A stretch of 64,000 nt of DNA from Trichoplax sp. H2 (taxonomy: Eukaryota; Placozoa; Uniplacotomia; Trichoplacea), in NCBI GenBank assembly GCA_003344405.1, contig NOWV01000165.1, positions 113,177 to 177,176 on the forward strand, written 5' to 3'. Positions 12,201-26,600 of the stretch are shown here, in pieces. The position numbers were made by a program, and so were the translations under genes. The notes below the pieces were generated by a model, which saw only the letters and a program-made list of their open reading frames with translations, ran no database searches and had not been told where the DNA came from. Numbering within the stretch: the stretch's first letter is position 1; every line of letters begins with the position of its first letter.

Positions 12201-14622
12201 AACAGATCAACCAGCATCTTCTTCACTTCTTTTCTCAAATCAGACTGACAATGACCATCATAAGGTAAATTGTGACTTTAAATTTCCAGCTAATTACATA
12301 AATCTTAGAAATCATCCTTAAACATTATCAAGCAGATAATTTGGGGATATTTAATATATTTAATCATGATGAATCCTACAATTGTATCATGAATTAAAGT
12401 ATTTATCTCCAATATATCAAAGCCTGGCTTAAATTTTAGAAACATCTACAATTCGCTAAGCGTCATACGAGTGTTTATTGCAATTTTTTCCGCAATCAAT
12501 ATCTGTCGTGAACTTTTCCAATTATATCATGAGGTAATTCGCCAAAATCATTTCATAATGTTAAGTAATAATGCTTGAGTTGCCTTACGGCTCATACCTA
12601 CGGGAGGCAACTTAATATGTAATAATAAATGATTAGAGCTACCAGTCTAGAGATTCTTGTAAGTATTTTCCTTTCAAAATTACTTATAGAGAATTCGGTA
12701 CCTTTTATCGTGTGAAAACTATCTAGAGCTGATATTACATAGCGCCGTTTTAGCAATTATTAGCAACTCCAATCATTCAGATGGAACAGCTCTTTGGGCC
12801 CTAGGAGCCTTAACTATTCAGATATCGTTTATAGATTTAATAATGTTCTTACGAAAGTAAGTCAGCCAACAAACAAGTTTTTTTCATATCAATCATTAGG
12901 AATAATTATTTCATCTGAACAGATGAAAGAGTAATTATTACAATATCAATTAACCAAACACTCATTCCCTAGGTTACCAGTTGTAGGAAAATATGTGTTA
13001 ATGATACGGCTTGTGACTTGGACAGCAATGAAGGTTCATTAGCCAATGCAGTGAACGATATTTTTAAATTATTAATGACACCATACATGTAAAATTTATA
13101 AACTAATAAATACTATAATATCTAGATCTTATCCTTCATATTGAAAAATTGTACTCCTTCTTGGATAACCCCATATTTTTAGGTCCTTCTAGTTATTTCT
13201 ATTTTACTTTTGGGATTTGCAATCAGCTTCAATATGCTATGCCATCGCCAGGTTTGATAACTATAAATGATCAAAGTCAAAAAGTATGATGATAACTCCA
13301 TCATAGTCATTAGCCGCTAATAAAAGATAAGCAATATACCATAATTCGCGTATTGGCCAACTTCGGGTTTTGGCCGTAACCTATTGTTATGTTATATATA
13401 CCAATAAGCGATTATAAGAGGAGTAATATAAAGATACTTACGCCTATATCAAATTCTAGATGTCTTTCTATACTATTTTCCTATCACTTTTCAAAGTCAT
13501 TGATATGACTGTTGGAGAACTGAACTATAGCGATCTTCTGGATGCTATCCGCAAAGGCAGAATCACTTATCCTGATGCTTATATGTTGGTTCTTCTTATA
13601 ATTCTATTCATTTTCTTCATGCCAATCCTCATGATGAATCTTCTGGTAACACCTGCTTATGCCAATAGAAATTATGAAATAGCATAACAACAACCCTAGA
13701 TATACATTTATTTTAGATATTACACTAAGAATAAGTATTCGAGTTTAATAGTAGGATCTAGAATGCTCATTCGCCAGTCAATACTATAATCTAATTTAAC
13801 TTTATAAATCGTTAATCACTGTATACTGCATAGTCTCTTGTATCAAATAAAAATTAGTATCAGCATGAAATCTGTATCATTAGTTTTAATGCAAACATTA
13901 ATATTAAAAAATATTTTATTTTCTTTACATAAGTAGAACAAACACTAGTTCGAAAACGTTTATTATCATTACTGAGAGATCGCAATTTGAGATGAAATAA
14001 ATAATGATGGTCTTTTCATTCGAAAAATTTAGATTGGTTTAGCTGTTGGTGATATAAATGAAATGGAAAAACAAGCTAGTTTACGACGTCTGGCTGATTT
14101 AGCTGCCTTCTTTCATAATATAGAGAGAGGTGTTCCAACCTATTTTCGCCAATATTGTGCTTTAGATAAGATAGAGTGCATAGAATCAAAAAACTATGTG
14201 AGTTATAAATATTATCTTAGGAATAACCTTTAAAAAAATGACAAATACCAGTCTTTAGTCATTAATAAATATTTGATTGCTTATTATTTCCATATTTGTT
14301 AGTTATAAAGAATAATTCAACACTCTAAACGGTATCTCATTTTTACCAGTATACCGTGAAAAATAGTACAAATAGAAACGAAGATCCTGATAATGTGCTT
14401 CAAATTAATCTCGAAATGCAGTCACAGGCTTTACGGTAATCTTATAAACACGCATCATAGCAATAGTTGTTTATGTTCAATTAGATGAAAGTTTGATCCG
14501 ATGATTTTTACGTGAACCTCTTTTTTAGGCTCGACGCTTTGCAAGACAGATTAAAGCTTGTTCATCATACTCTAGAGAAGGTTCTATATCAATCATCCGA
14601 GAAATTTCTTTCAAGTGACTAA
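4915..14622 (+). CDS. TRPA-2: TRPA-like ankyrin-repeat cation channel, 26 exons
   Basis: Complete TRPA-type channel of 1067 aa. Exons: 4915-4977, 5177-5339, 5477-5652, 6167-6274, 6405-6611, 7163-7210, 7456-7629, 8419-8616, 8698-8781, 8978-9060, 9851-10012, 10120-10231, 10371-10540, 11084-11168, 11371-11430, 11577-11669, 11896-11966, 12057-12264, 12423-12533, 12690-12856, 12973-13033, 13183-13251, 13460-13645, 14033-14197, 14350-14435, 14529-14622. Ankyrin repeats span about residues 45-580 (TPLHLAAR, TPLHYAAR and similar). A pre-S1 linker (YDFSIIDPGIEFE) follows. S1 is in exon 18, S2 in 19, S3-S4 in 20, S5 in 22, pore and S6 in 23 (filter GELNY near residue 910). The post-S6 helix is IGLAVGDINEMEKQASLRR and the tail is a coiled coil. 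Intron 3 has a GC donor (GAG/GCAAGT). The start is the ATG in exon 1, but the frame stays open upstream to a TTTTGCAG acceptor at 4855, so a longer N terminus with an earlier exon is possible. The exon 19 acceptor was chosen by frame. Confidence 0.9.
9208..9250. repeat. (AT)n microsatellite in TRPA-2 intron 10
   Basis: Near-perfect AT dinucleotide run broken once by GTT. It lies in the long intron between exons 10 and 11 of TRPA-2. Confidence 0.9.
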
Positions 14623-14705
14623 TTTGGAATTCTAGGAGTTAAACATAAATGCTATTAGACTTGAATCTGAAACAAGGCATTCAAAACTAAGCAAAGTCGA
14701 GAATG

Positions 14706-14711
14706 AATAAA
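14706..14711 (+). promoter_or_regulatory. Putative poly(A) signal of TRPA-2
   Basis: AATAAA lies about 84 bases after the TAA stop of TRPA-2. The position is plausible; the motif alone is weak evidence. Confidence 0.3.
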
Positions 14712-15637
14712 ATTACCAAGACTAGGTATCAAACATGCTGGCCATTCATCATTCATTTCGAGGAAAATATTGCCTGTTCCTTGGTACCGGTAGCTCATCG
14801 ATTACTAAACCTTGTACCACTCAACAAAATAAACAAACTATTCCATTTCGCTGTAGTGATTGCCATTCTTGAGATATTTTTTAACTCACATTGCAATCAG
14901 AGCAATGATTAATTCTGAAGTGGTATTTCTCCATTCCGATACCAAAGAGATTTACATACTTTTGCTGTACGATTGTTACTGACTGATGATGATTTTTACC
15001 CTTAACAAGTTGAAGTATTGCCTCTTGAGGAAGTTTGCGCACTAAAGTCTAAATTCACTAACTTTCCTTTAGAAAGTCATTCGTTCTAATTACCCGGGTA
15101 CTTAGCCTTTACTTTATATCTGCGGTTAGCAAATAGTCAGATCAAACATTACTGCAGCATACTTTTAAAATTAGTACAAACTTAATCAAGCCGTCAAAAT
15201 CTGCCCAATTTTGTGTGGATAACTAAACTTAATGATAGTATAATATGCATAGAGATCAGCGATACCTCCATTAACCACATCGACTGTTATGAGTAATTAC
15301 GCATGCTAGCGTAGAAAATTTTATACTAGCATGTACCGAAATATCCTACCTAAATTGATAACCGCAACGATTATATTGAATAACTGTAGAGATCACAAGA
15401 TTAATTAATTATTTATGTCTCACTTATTATAATAGACAGCAATAAGTAAGGACATTAGTAGCCGTTTCCTTTTAATATGTTGTGGATGCCTATGAAAATA
15501 TATTTATGCCATTGATAAGTTTATTTGATGGACAGATAGTTTACTAATATATATATATTAGATTATCTTAATTCATTATTATCTTTTAAATTTAAGCTCC
15601 AAAATAACCTGTAATAAAATAACAGTTATAGCTTGCA

Positions 15638-15786
15638 AAAAAAGTTTAATTAGATTTGCATTATAGAATCTACTTCTTTGTAATATTTCTAATAGTGCTT
15701 ATTCTTTAGATATGACCAAGGTATTTTTCTGAAATGTTAGAAATATCTGTCGACTCTTAGTACACATTTTGCATGCTTAACTATCT
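15638..15786. repeat. 149-bp duplicated block, copy 1
   Basis: Matches 16307-16455 along its whole length with one visible mismatch (GTCGAC here, GTCCAC there). Copy 2 begins exactly at the end of an N run, so this may be an unmerged contig overlap and not a true repeat. Confidence 0.85.
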
Positions 15787-16038
15787 GTAATGAAATGAAA
15801 TATGTAGAGATCAAGCTACGAAACTTTAACAAACTTTGATTCTACTTTCGTTGCACTCCGGTCGACTTAACGCTAATACTTTGACACCAAATAAAATTTG
15901 GGGAAATAACCGAACAACAATTTATTTCAAAACAAAAATGGAGAGAAGTATAAACCGAACAACCTTACAAATACTTAGCTTTAAGTATTATTAAAATAAA
16001 TGACAGACTTAAAAACTGTCAACGACCAAACAACCTTT

Positions 16039-16058
16039 NNNNNNNNNNNNNNNNNNNN
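16039..16058. other. Assembly gap (20 N)
   Basis: Run of 20 N. The round length suggests a nominal gap of unknown true size. Confidence 0.98.
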
Positions 16059-16286
16059 GACGATCAAACGCCCTTTCTTTAGATTAGGCATTTGCTCTAT
16101 AGGGCTACTTCTATAGTAATCTATATAATACCTTGTAAAACAATGAAGAAGAAAAGATGGCGACATGATGATTTGGCAGGGTAAAACTTAAAGACACTAT
16201 CACTTTCTAGGTATTTTGTATAGTAAAATAATACTAATTACATACTAAAAACTGCAAAGGACTCTACTTTTAGTCCTTTTACTACA

Positions 16287-16306
16287 NNNNNNNNNNNNNN
16301 NNNNNN
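16287..16306. other. Assembly gap (20 N)
   Basis: Second run of 20 N, immediately followed by copy 2 of the 149-bp block. The 228-bp island between the two gaps is a small contig placed by scaffolding. Confidence 0.98.
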
Positions 16307-16455
16307 AAAAAAGTTTAATTAGATTTGCATTATAGAATCTACTTCTTTGTAATATTTCTAATAGTGCTTATTCTTTAGATATGACCAAGGTATTTTTCTG
16401 AAATGTTAGAAATATCTGTCCACTCTTAGTACACATTTTGCATGCTTAACTATCT
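16307..16455. repeat. 149-bp duplicated block, copy 2
   Basis: Near-identical to 15638-15786. It starts at the gap edge, and sequence to its right diverges from that after copy 1. Confidence 0.85.
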
Positions 16456-17651
16456 AAAATGTTTGAATTGAATAGTGTCTCATAATTCCATCATTATTCC
16501 ATTTCTATCAAATTGGATTAAATTTCTCTAAGTATAAAGGCATCGTTCTCTGGAAATGAATTATTGATACAATTAGACCACGAATTGTCATCTGGTTTTA
16601 TTTTTTTAATAGCATCACCGTAATACCGCCATCATAGAAGACACTATCTATCTTCATGGTAAACACAAAATAGTTGCAATTCTCTAAAATAATGCATCAG
16701 CTTTAAGCTAGAATGATCAATGATTCTATTTTTGCATTCATTACGGTATCTGTAAATGCATAAAAGCCTCTCTAGTCGGATAATCACTTCATATATTGCA
16801 GTTACAATTTATCGATCCAAATTAAACACCATAGCTAGAAATGCACGTATGTCGTAGGTAGATAATTTAATTAAAGTGGAAGATTGCATTATCATTACCG
16901 TGTGATCCTATTTTTATCTTATTTCGCTATGTTGGTTCCTAGATAGAGTAATTCACTTGTGATTAGAGATTCTATTCTGTTTCTGATATTTAATAGTTGG
17001 TCTCAATTTCATGAAAATCCTATATAATTAATTTTTTACGAAGAATAAACTAAAAATTATATGGCTGGATATACTGTATTCCGCTTGTAGTAGGCGAAAC
17101 TTTAGTGATATAGTTACTTCAAATAATAAATTTGTCTTTCACGTTTTGAAATAAGATTGAAGACGAAATTATTCGCATTAAGTCAATAATTCAATTAAAA
17201 TAAAAGATACCCTTGGATTAACGATTACAATCTAGCCTTGATCCGATGTTTATCGTTACGATTAATTTCTACAAAGAACTATTTACTGTATTACGTAAAG
17301 GAATAAGTGATCTCCCGTAATCATATTAAGAATAACTTATTCAATGTCAACGAAGAAGTTTCCAACAGAAACAATCACTATTCTTTTTTCTACCATCTGC
17401 TACCTGATGTGTCATTACAAAAACATTATTACAAGAAATTAAGTTCTAATATAATGTACACCTCAAATGGTATTAGACACAGCTTTAGTAGTAAAATTGC
17501 ACATTTGCTATTATAACTACAAGGAAGAGATATACCTGCAAGTATACGGGTGTAACCAAAAGCGTATGCTTCGCATTATTCAGATTAAACGATTAATTAT
17601 TATAGACATCCAAACGTACAGTAACACTTAGATACTCACAGAATTACCAAA

Positions 17652-20600
17652 ATGGAGTTAGAATCGATGCAGTTGACTTCTCCAATAATTATAACCAAAC
17701 CTAGTAAATCGAAAATTTCTATGATCAACCCAGGTTACAAGGTAAGCTTCAGATATGGCATATCTTCAATATCTTGCAATTTACATTTCCAGAACAATCG
17801 TCAAAAATGCGCTTACGCTGTAACTTACTAATCTAACAGCTATTACAGTACCGTGGTGTCCAGTAGTCTCCCCTATATCGTACAGCATATTGAAGAGATG
17901 TATACAGTATCCTAACTTTATTTTTACAGTTAAATTTTCTTGATAGGCTAGCAAGACAGGAAATAGCTCACCTTCTGTTAAAATTGTGTATTGTTGTATA
18001 AAGCTAATTCTAACCTCTAATGATGCTTGGCTACCCTAATATCTTTACCATAGTCTTTACTCATATAGCTACTGTAGTTGAAACTAATCTCATATTACCA
18101 CTTTAGGATGACGATGAAAATAACTCACTATCCTCACAACCATGCATATCTGACCAAGCAATAACTTATCTTATCAGTCGATTGGCTAAAAATCAGTTAT
18201 CCCCTCTTCACCGTGCAGCTAAAGAGAATAATGTAGAAATTATAATGTCTTTAATTATTCATGGAGTAGGCAAGTTTGTAATGGACTAAATTTTTTATAT
18301 TTCACTTTTACTGTATTTTAAAAAATTAATTCTGTGTGTCGGAAATACGTGTAAAATAATATGGTATTGACTGATCTAGTGTTTGTACTTTCAGATGTTA
18401 ATATTGCTGGAGAACACAATGTAACACCACTGCATATTGCAGCAAAATATAACCAGTTGGCAGCTGTACGAGCTTTAATAGCTTGTAATGCAGATGTCCA
18501 ATCTGGTGATATTAATTTAAATACACCGCTACATTATGCTGCCAAAGCTGGCCATCAGGATATCTGTAAGGTTAGTAGACTAGCAGTAGCACTATATTGC
18601 ATAAGAATACTTCATCACTTGGCCTATGCTTATTTTTTAATCACAAACATTAGAAATATTGAGTAAAGTGGAAGCTTTAATATCTTAAAATTTTAAATTA
18701 ATTGAGTATAAGCTAAATTTTAATAGCTGATAAACTACGTATCTGAAAATTAACTTTGACTTAGTGTAAGAGGCAATTAAACTCAGAGTAGACTCCTGCA
18801 ATACTTAATAATATATGGAGAATATTTATCTCATTCAATTTTATACAACATAAGAAATCACGAATTATCAACAGGATATTTTTTTGTACATTGACAGGAG
18901 TTATTATATGGTAATTAAAACTGATTAGTAACAGTACAAGCTCGTGCGATTGTAGTTAAAGCTGATACTAGATTACATTCAATACAACAAATTATTCTGT
19001 AAATAAACATTAAGTAGCACAAGTATCAAAAAATTACTTATCAAATGTCTATGTTTATGACTACTACTGTTTTATTAATTAGATATCCAACCACTAATTT
19101 TATACTTTATTTACAATAGGCAGAGACTAGTCATACTTACCAAAATTTCGTAAACCCGGAGATTTCTTTTGCATTATTACTTTGATGCAAAGTTAGCTTT
19201 GAACAATACAGTAATACCTCACTATTTTTTACTACAGGAACTGTTAAATAACCAGCCGTTTATGATCGACAATAAGAATAAGAAAGAAATGACAGCGTTG
19301 CATCTTGCCTGTATTCACAACAGAAATTTCGTTTGCTCCTATCTGGTATTCACGCCATTCTAAATACTTGTAGATTAATTGGCTAGTAAACCTATTTCCA
19401 ACAGTTATAAAACTATAGCTAATGTATTGTTACTGCAGGTTGAAAAAGGTACTGATGTAACCACTAAAACTGAAGATGGTAGCATACCAATCCACATAGC
19501 CGCTAGTAGAGGCAATACAGAGCTAATGGAAATATTTCTTGACGCCGGAATGAAAAACTTGATAGCGCGCATTGATCACCTTAGCAGACGTAACTACGAT
19601 GGGGCATCTATTCTTCATCGAGCAGTTCAATGCGGACAGGAACAGGTTATGTCTAGCCCATGTAAAAATGATATCATAGCTAATATTTACCAAAATAAAA
19701 TCAAGCGAACTAAATCTTTACAAGTAGATTTCTAAATAACACTCCAGCTAATCCTAATTAAATAAACTCTGATCAAATTTTACAACGGCTAATTTATTTT
19801 TTAGGTAGTCATGTTCTGCTTGAATGAAGGTGTCGAAACTAATGTTTGTGATGTAAGTAGCGCAGAATATACAAAGTATCACTAAGTTTAATATTGTACA
19901 ATATCGTAGTTTTATTCTATCAAATTCTTACATTGCGAATAATTTTGAGTGGAACGTATAATTTTAATTCCATATAACGCTATTAATGTCGTGAAGTTAT
20001 TGCTGTCAATATTACTATCTACTTATAATTTAAACTTTGAAGATCTTCGACGACCACTAACTCATCGGCTGATAATTAATTATTATTGATGAAAAAAATC
20101 GCTATTCATGTATTACTACAACTACGTATTTATACTAATAGCAAACATTATACGTTGTAATAATGCCTAGAAAAAAGGTCTGACTCCTTTACATATAGCA
20201 GCAATCAATGGAAATGATTCTATTAGTAGAATCTTACTGACGAAAAGATCTACAATCGATGCACGCGATAATTATGATCGCACACCGTTGCATCATGCCG
20301 CTTCCCTAAATCGATTGAATATTGCAGAAGTTCTTATTAATGCAGTATGTATATTATAAAACTATCCTATCAATAAAAAATATGTGCCTAAATTGCCAGA
20401 AATTCATCGAGCTTTACTACTTCTCTAAGTCTCTGCTAGGGTATAAGCGATACTCATAATTCGATAGAAAATAGCTAATATTACCAAAATTAGAACTAAT
20501 TTTATATACCTGAATCGTATAAATTTATTATTAAAATACATCGAAATTGATAAAATATTTCATAAACAAGCATCACTTAATAGTACGATAATTCTTCTTG

Positions 20601-23600
20601 TATTTTGTTAGGGCGCCGGCATTAATATTTCAGATAGCAAGCAAACAACTCCCTTACTTTATGCAATTGCAAATAACCATTTACAATCTGCTCAGCTCCT
20701 AATCAATCACAACTGCAGTATCAAGGCTGTCGATCAATTCGGTCGAAATTGCCTTCACATAGCAGCTATTGGAAGTGATGATGACTTAAACTTACTAGAA
20801 TATTTACTCTCGGTAGGTAACCGAATTATACTTAGCGCTCATTAAATACCGAATATTTTATTGTGTTCGATAGCATAAAGAAACAGGATATTAGGAGAAC
20901 TGAAATTTCTTTTTCTTCATACTGATACTAAATTCTACTTGACATTTTAAATATATACTATAGTACCGTTTTCTATTCTACTGCAATTGTCAGTTCATAA
21001 TCATTAGCCTATTCTTAGAATGAAAGTGATCAATTTGATCAAACAATACCTTATAACCTATCTGTTATTTTGGAGGTTTTGAATTATTTCACAATTAAGT
21101 TAGCTATTGGCTATCGATAAAGATAAAGTTCACTTTTATAGATAGATGGAGCTCCAGATATTAATTCTAGGGATAATTATGAACGAACGCCAATGCATTA
21201 CTTTTGTAACAGAGGGAATATAAAGGTTACAATTGCTATAACTTCCTTTCGAGGCGTAGACATTTACCAATTATCTTGCTAAGCTTATACTAAAAATTTA
21301 TTCCTATCAGGGAGTGGAAGTTTTATTAAATTATGAGCCAGATTTAAGAATATTAGATGAAGATGGTAATAACTGTTTGCATGTAGCTTGCAAGTAAGTC
21401 AGCTTAGAAATTAGCTATAAAAGATCCATGAGTCATAATATTTCTTTCGTGTCTGTTACGTCTGTAGTTGTAAAATGTGTGGAGTAATGTGCAATACTGT
21501 TGTGGTACTGGTACACCTTGTAATATCACTTCATGATATTCATAGATAAAGTCGGGTACAACTTAAATAAAATCACTTCTTGTCTTCACACGAGAGTTGA
21601 AGAGTCTATGCGTTAAGGCATATTACTCGTCACAGAGCAGTTCTTAACAGTGTCAATTATTTGTTTCCTTGATCAGAGTTACAGACACAGGTGAATGGGT
21701 AGATATTACTATTAGCTAGTAGATATATCATTCAGTACCTTTCTAATTGCTTACAATATATAAAAAATGCTATAAATTCTCCAGAACTTACAGATTCGGG
21801 TTTCAATTACTATCGATATTAGAAATATTCTAAGGTAGTTTATCATCATTCGTAACTTTGCACGCACGTACCTCAAGAGAGTATTGTACTCAGATAGATG
21901 GCGCTGTAAATATATTTTAATAATACAGATACCTTTTCTTTAATTTTTTTCATTTTGCGCAATTTAAAGTATCGGTAATCATTTCCTGTTTAATTTACTT
22001 CCGAATTACTGTACACCTGTATTTAATCTTGCAAATGGTTATACTATTAACCTTGTTCTAGGCTAGGAGCCTTGGATATCGTTAAAGTCTTATTGAACGA
22101 CTTTCCTCGTCTAATGTGTAGTGAAGGAGAAGGCAGCAGTAGTTCATTGCATATCGCTGTTTTAAATAACAACTTGCATGTCGCTAAGTTTCTAATAGAA
22201 CGAGGAGCCGACATTAATCGAAGGTAAATTTAAAACTTCTATTATCTATGTTACTTACAGTTATTGGCAGCATTTATGTACACTAGGATTCAAAGATATC
22301 TTACTTTGTGTAAAATAATATGAAACTATAAACGTATCATTACCTGTATAACCTATTTTGAATATAAGGGATGGCAGCTATCGTACTCCATTAGATATCG
22401 CCTGCAGTAATGGTTATATACAAATTGTTAAAATGTTACTTAAATGCGATGCTTCCATTAATGGTACCACCAATCAATGGGAGGTAAATATATTGCATGC
22501 ATTATCCTTTGGCCTATTAGATAGCTATATGGGTTATTATTATTTTCCATAATTATCAACTGGATTAACGCATTCTATGGCTTTATCTATAATCAGGAAT
22601 CAGCGTTGCATATAGCAGCACGATATGGCCAAGCTGATATTGCAAAGTTATTATTAGATCATGGAGCAGATGCGATGATAGAAAATAGTGATGCCAAGAA
22701 TTGCTTAGAGATTGCAATTCAGCAGTGCCAAAAGGATGTAGCAATCGAAATTGCAACAAGTTCATAGTAAATCATAGTCTATTTCAATGCTTCAATTTTT
22801 TCGATATATTCACTTTAAAGTTATGTTGTATCATTACAGAATAGCCAATGCTATAGAATAATACAAGCCTATAGTGAATATTTTTCGAGTGGTATTTGTA
22901 TTAATTACTGGAATTTTAAACTATTTATAGTAGCCGAGAAATTTTGACCAAAGTAGGATCCGACAAAATAACAACAATGCAAAGCATAATTCAGTGGAAC
23001 CCAGACGTTGCAGCTGTTAGTTGACTCGTATAATTGTACTTCTTCATTTTGGGAGGCAGTTTAAAAAATTAAATTGTAATGTATGGACTATATAAGGCTA
23101 GCAGGATATAGTGATTTTTTCCTATGTGTGGAGATAAGTTGCATTGAGTTAGTTTATAATATTAAATTGCGATTTATAGATTAAATACGGCTAGCAGAGT
23201 ACATTGATTTTTCCATTATTTGGAGATACGTAGCATTCTACGCTAAATTTTGCTTTGCAACTCTGGTGCTATTGCCTGAAATCATACAATACGATCACAT
23301 TCACTCTTGTAAAATTATACCACCTTTATTATTACATCATGTATTAAAGATATCTACTTCATTGATGTTATCTAGATCATCATGGATAAGTATATTACCA
23401 AGATTCCAATAAGTACCAGCGATTCTAAAAGTGTCATCTCAGTATGTTCTAAAATTTAATTGCAACATATAATCTGATATTATCAATAAGTGCTAAAGAA
23501 ATAGAATTTTTAAAGCTTATTCTAAAATTAACGCTAAATTTTGGTAATGCTGAAGATAGACTAACACTAGCGACGTGTACTTTGAATAACTTTTTAGTGT

Positions 23601-26600
23601 CAACTTAGTACTAGGGACAGCTAAAAGTTAGTTAGGCCCGATAGAGTTTTAGTGATAGTATACAAAACTGCTGCGTCTTAGCAAAATAGTTTAAAATAAG
23701 AAATCATTTAATAAAATCATGTAATTTTATGAAGGTAGAATACGATTTTACAATACTAGACCCAGGAATCGAGTTTGAGGATACTCACAACTTCCCGAAT
23801 GGAACAGGTAGTTTCAACGCTCTTAAGGTACAGGAATAGCCTATCACCCTTTTATCATTGTTCGAAGCTATTTCTAGTTAATTTTAACTCCATAAAGCTT
23901 ATATTATACAAAAAATATCAACTTTTATCATTGTTCAACTAAATTTTATTTCATAGACAATTGTATCTTCCAAACATAACCGTCTGCTAGAGCACCCACT
24001 ACCTGCTAAACTTCTCGATACAAAATGGTAGATCACTACTTCTTTCACAAATAATTATCAAAATACTTATTCAGAATTCAGTCATTCTTAAAAATGTCAA
24101 GTATCATTTTAACGTTTCCTAATTACAATATAGGTCCAGATTTGGTCGTCATGTTTATTGGAGCAACTTAGCCGTTTATATTTCCTTTGTCTTTGCATTT
24201 AGCGCCTATGTTATAGAAGTAACAAGATACAAGCAAAGCTTATTTCCAGAGGTTAAATTCATAGGCTTTGAAAGAAATAGTTCAGTAAGCACAGTTAAGC
24301 CATCTACAATTCCATCCACTGTTAATCATACTACTCATAATCCAATCAACACCACAACGATTGATGTGGTAAGTTTAGTTCTAAGTCCTTTGTCGATTTG
24401 GCAGGCTTTGTAGCGTTTCTAAATCTACTGTAGAGTGATAAATTCTATTAATCGACAGCTTTTCGGAGTATCTTCCATTGAATAATATTTACATTAATCC
24501 AGGTAAATAATTAATATTATAATTTTTTAACTCAGGTCTTACAAGAAAAGATACCATTGCTAATTTTCCTTCGAATGTGGATCGGTATATTTTCGGGAAT
24601 CAACGTATTACGAGAGATCTTTCAACTTTACCAAGAGGTAAAAGCTATATGATTGGAATTGTTTATGATTAAACTATTCAATTCTTAGAAGTATCAATTG
24701 AATTAATAAATAATTTTTAATTATAAGAGATAGAAGATGGAATTTAGAAAATATCAAATCTTATTTGTTTCACTTTACAGCGTCTTAATTATTATTTAAA
24801 CCGAGAAAATTACGTGGAACTCGCATTGCACATCATAGTCCTCCTATTTATTACCAATTCTAACCTTAATGGATATTTTTGGTGTATCGGAAGCTTAGCT
24901 ATTCAACTCTCTTTCATGGATTTAGTTTTATTTTTAAGAAAGTAAGGATAAGAATAGAACGCTTACGAGTATGGTTAAACCAGCAGCTCTGTTAATCCGT
25001 TAGTCCTTCTCTTACAGAAATTATTTTTAAACCAGTACGATATTCTTCTAGTAATTGTTGTAAATATTCATGATTATCATCTCTAGGCTTCCGTATATTG
25101 GGAAATATGTAGTTATGATGCGATCTGTAGCTATTACTGCTTTAAAGGTATATGTATATATTGGTAGACATAAGTAAATGTTGATAAGCTACTGCAATAT
25201 AAAATCTTTACTAGTTGCTCCACTCGGTTGTTCAAGATTTTTATTTACTCCGTTATTGCAGCTTTACTATTACAGTAAATTTAATACGCAATAGTAAATT
25301 TGGATTTTTTTGATCATTTCGATTAAAATTATCGATAATCGATTTTTGATTTAGGTTACTATCATTGCTGTCATTCTGATGGTAGGGTTCGCTATTAGCT
25401 TTGGTATGCTTTGTAATCAACAGGTTAGTAAATATTCTATTGACTGATATTTGGCATTAGCTTTACATACATGATGTACAGCACTATATTTGCTAAGGTT
25501 AATATGTAAAAATACTAAGATCAGAACTTTACTCAAGACCAATTAGAACATCAAACAGATACAAGTATACCCTAGTGCCGTAATTCCTTATTGGAGATCA
25601 ATCTGTTCATAGCGTTTGCTTTTTTAAACTTTTACAAGTAGTCTTATATACTTTTCCAGCTATAACGATGATAACGAGAATTAATAATTAAGCCAACTCA
25701 CCATATATTTGAAAATAACCGCCAAAATACAATATAGCATTCTTACTGATTAATCAATTTGCCTTATAAAACTAGGATTGCATAAAAAATACCTAATGTT
25801 CTGTTATCGCGTTATTTCGAAATAAAAGCGACAGTAGTAGGAAGATAATTATTTATTCATCAGTTATGATTGCATAGACTTTGCATTCTGATGACAAGAT
25901 TTGTACTTTCTATGCAGATAATTTCAGACAATCACAGATTGTCAGTTTATTCAATTTCTATTCGTATGTAACAGAGCTTGCATAAGTAAAATAGAAATAC
26001 AATTAAAGAAGCCCATAAGCGAATTTCTAATATTCACTTTATGTAGGCGGCTTTCCACACTTTCGGATTATCATTTACTAAAGTTGTCGATATGACGGTT
26101 GGAGAAATCGACTACGATACGTTATTATCCGGTATAAGTACTGGTGTCATAACTTATCCGAACAGCTACGTGCTAATTCTCGTTCTAATGGTCTTCATTT
26201 TCTTAATGCCTATCCTAATTATAAATTTAATGGTGAGTTATCAACTCGAGCATAATTCTAAGATAAAAATAACGTTACTGTGTTATCGCAACATTCTTAG
26301 TTTCACTTATCAGAGTTATACAAATGCTACCTTTACATAGCGTGTACCACTCTGCGCGCATATACTTACGTGTAATTTACTATGTATTGCACATTATTCA
26401 ATGACATTTTGGCCGTTAGCGTACGTCAGGAATAATATGATTTGAGTTAGTTACAAGTAGAAATCTTCATTATCCGATTTCATAGGTCGAAACTAGCCTA
26501 TTATGGTCACTTAAATTATTGCAAGTAATTAGTTACTAGCCATTCGAAATCTGTTATGGTATTGTACTCTTTGAATCCGCGATTTTGCCTTGTATAGATT

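Larger units (their letters stand above)
14712..17651. other. Intergenic space between TRPA-2 and TRPA-3, with two assembly gaps
   Basis: About 2.9 kb without a supportable gene. It contains a 149-bp block present twice (15638-15786 and 16307-16455), two runs of 20 N, and otherwise AT-rich DNA with stops in all frames. The TRPA-3 promoter must lie near its right end, but no core motif is evident. Confidence 0.5.

Noticed and set aside
15787-16286. Mobile element flanked by 149-bp direct repeats
   Set aside because: Repeat copies meet N gaps, no terminal motif or open frame is present, and an unmerged contig overlap explains it more simply.
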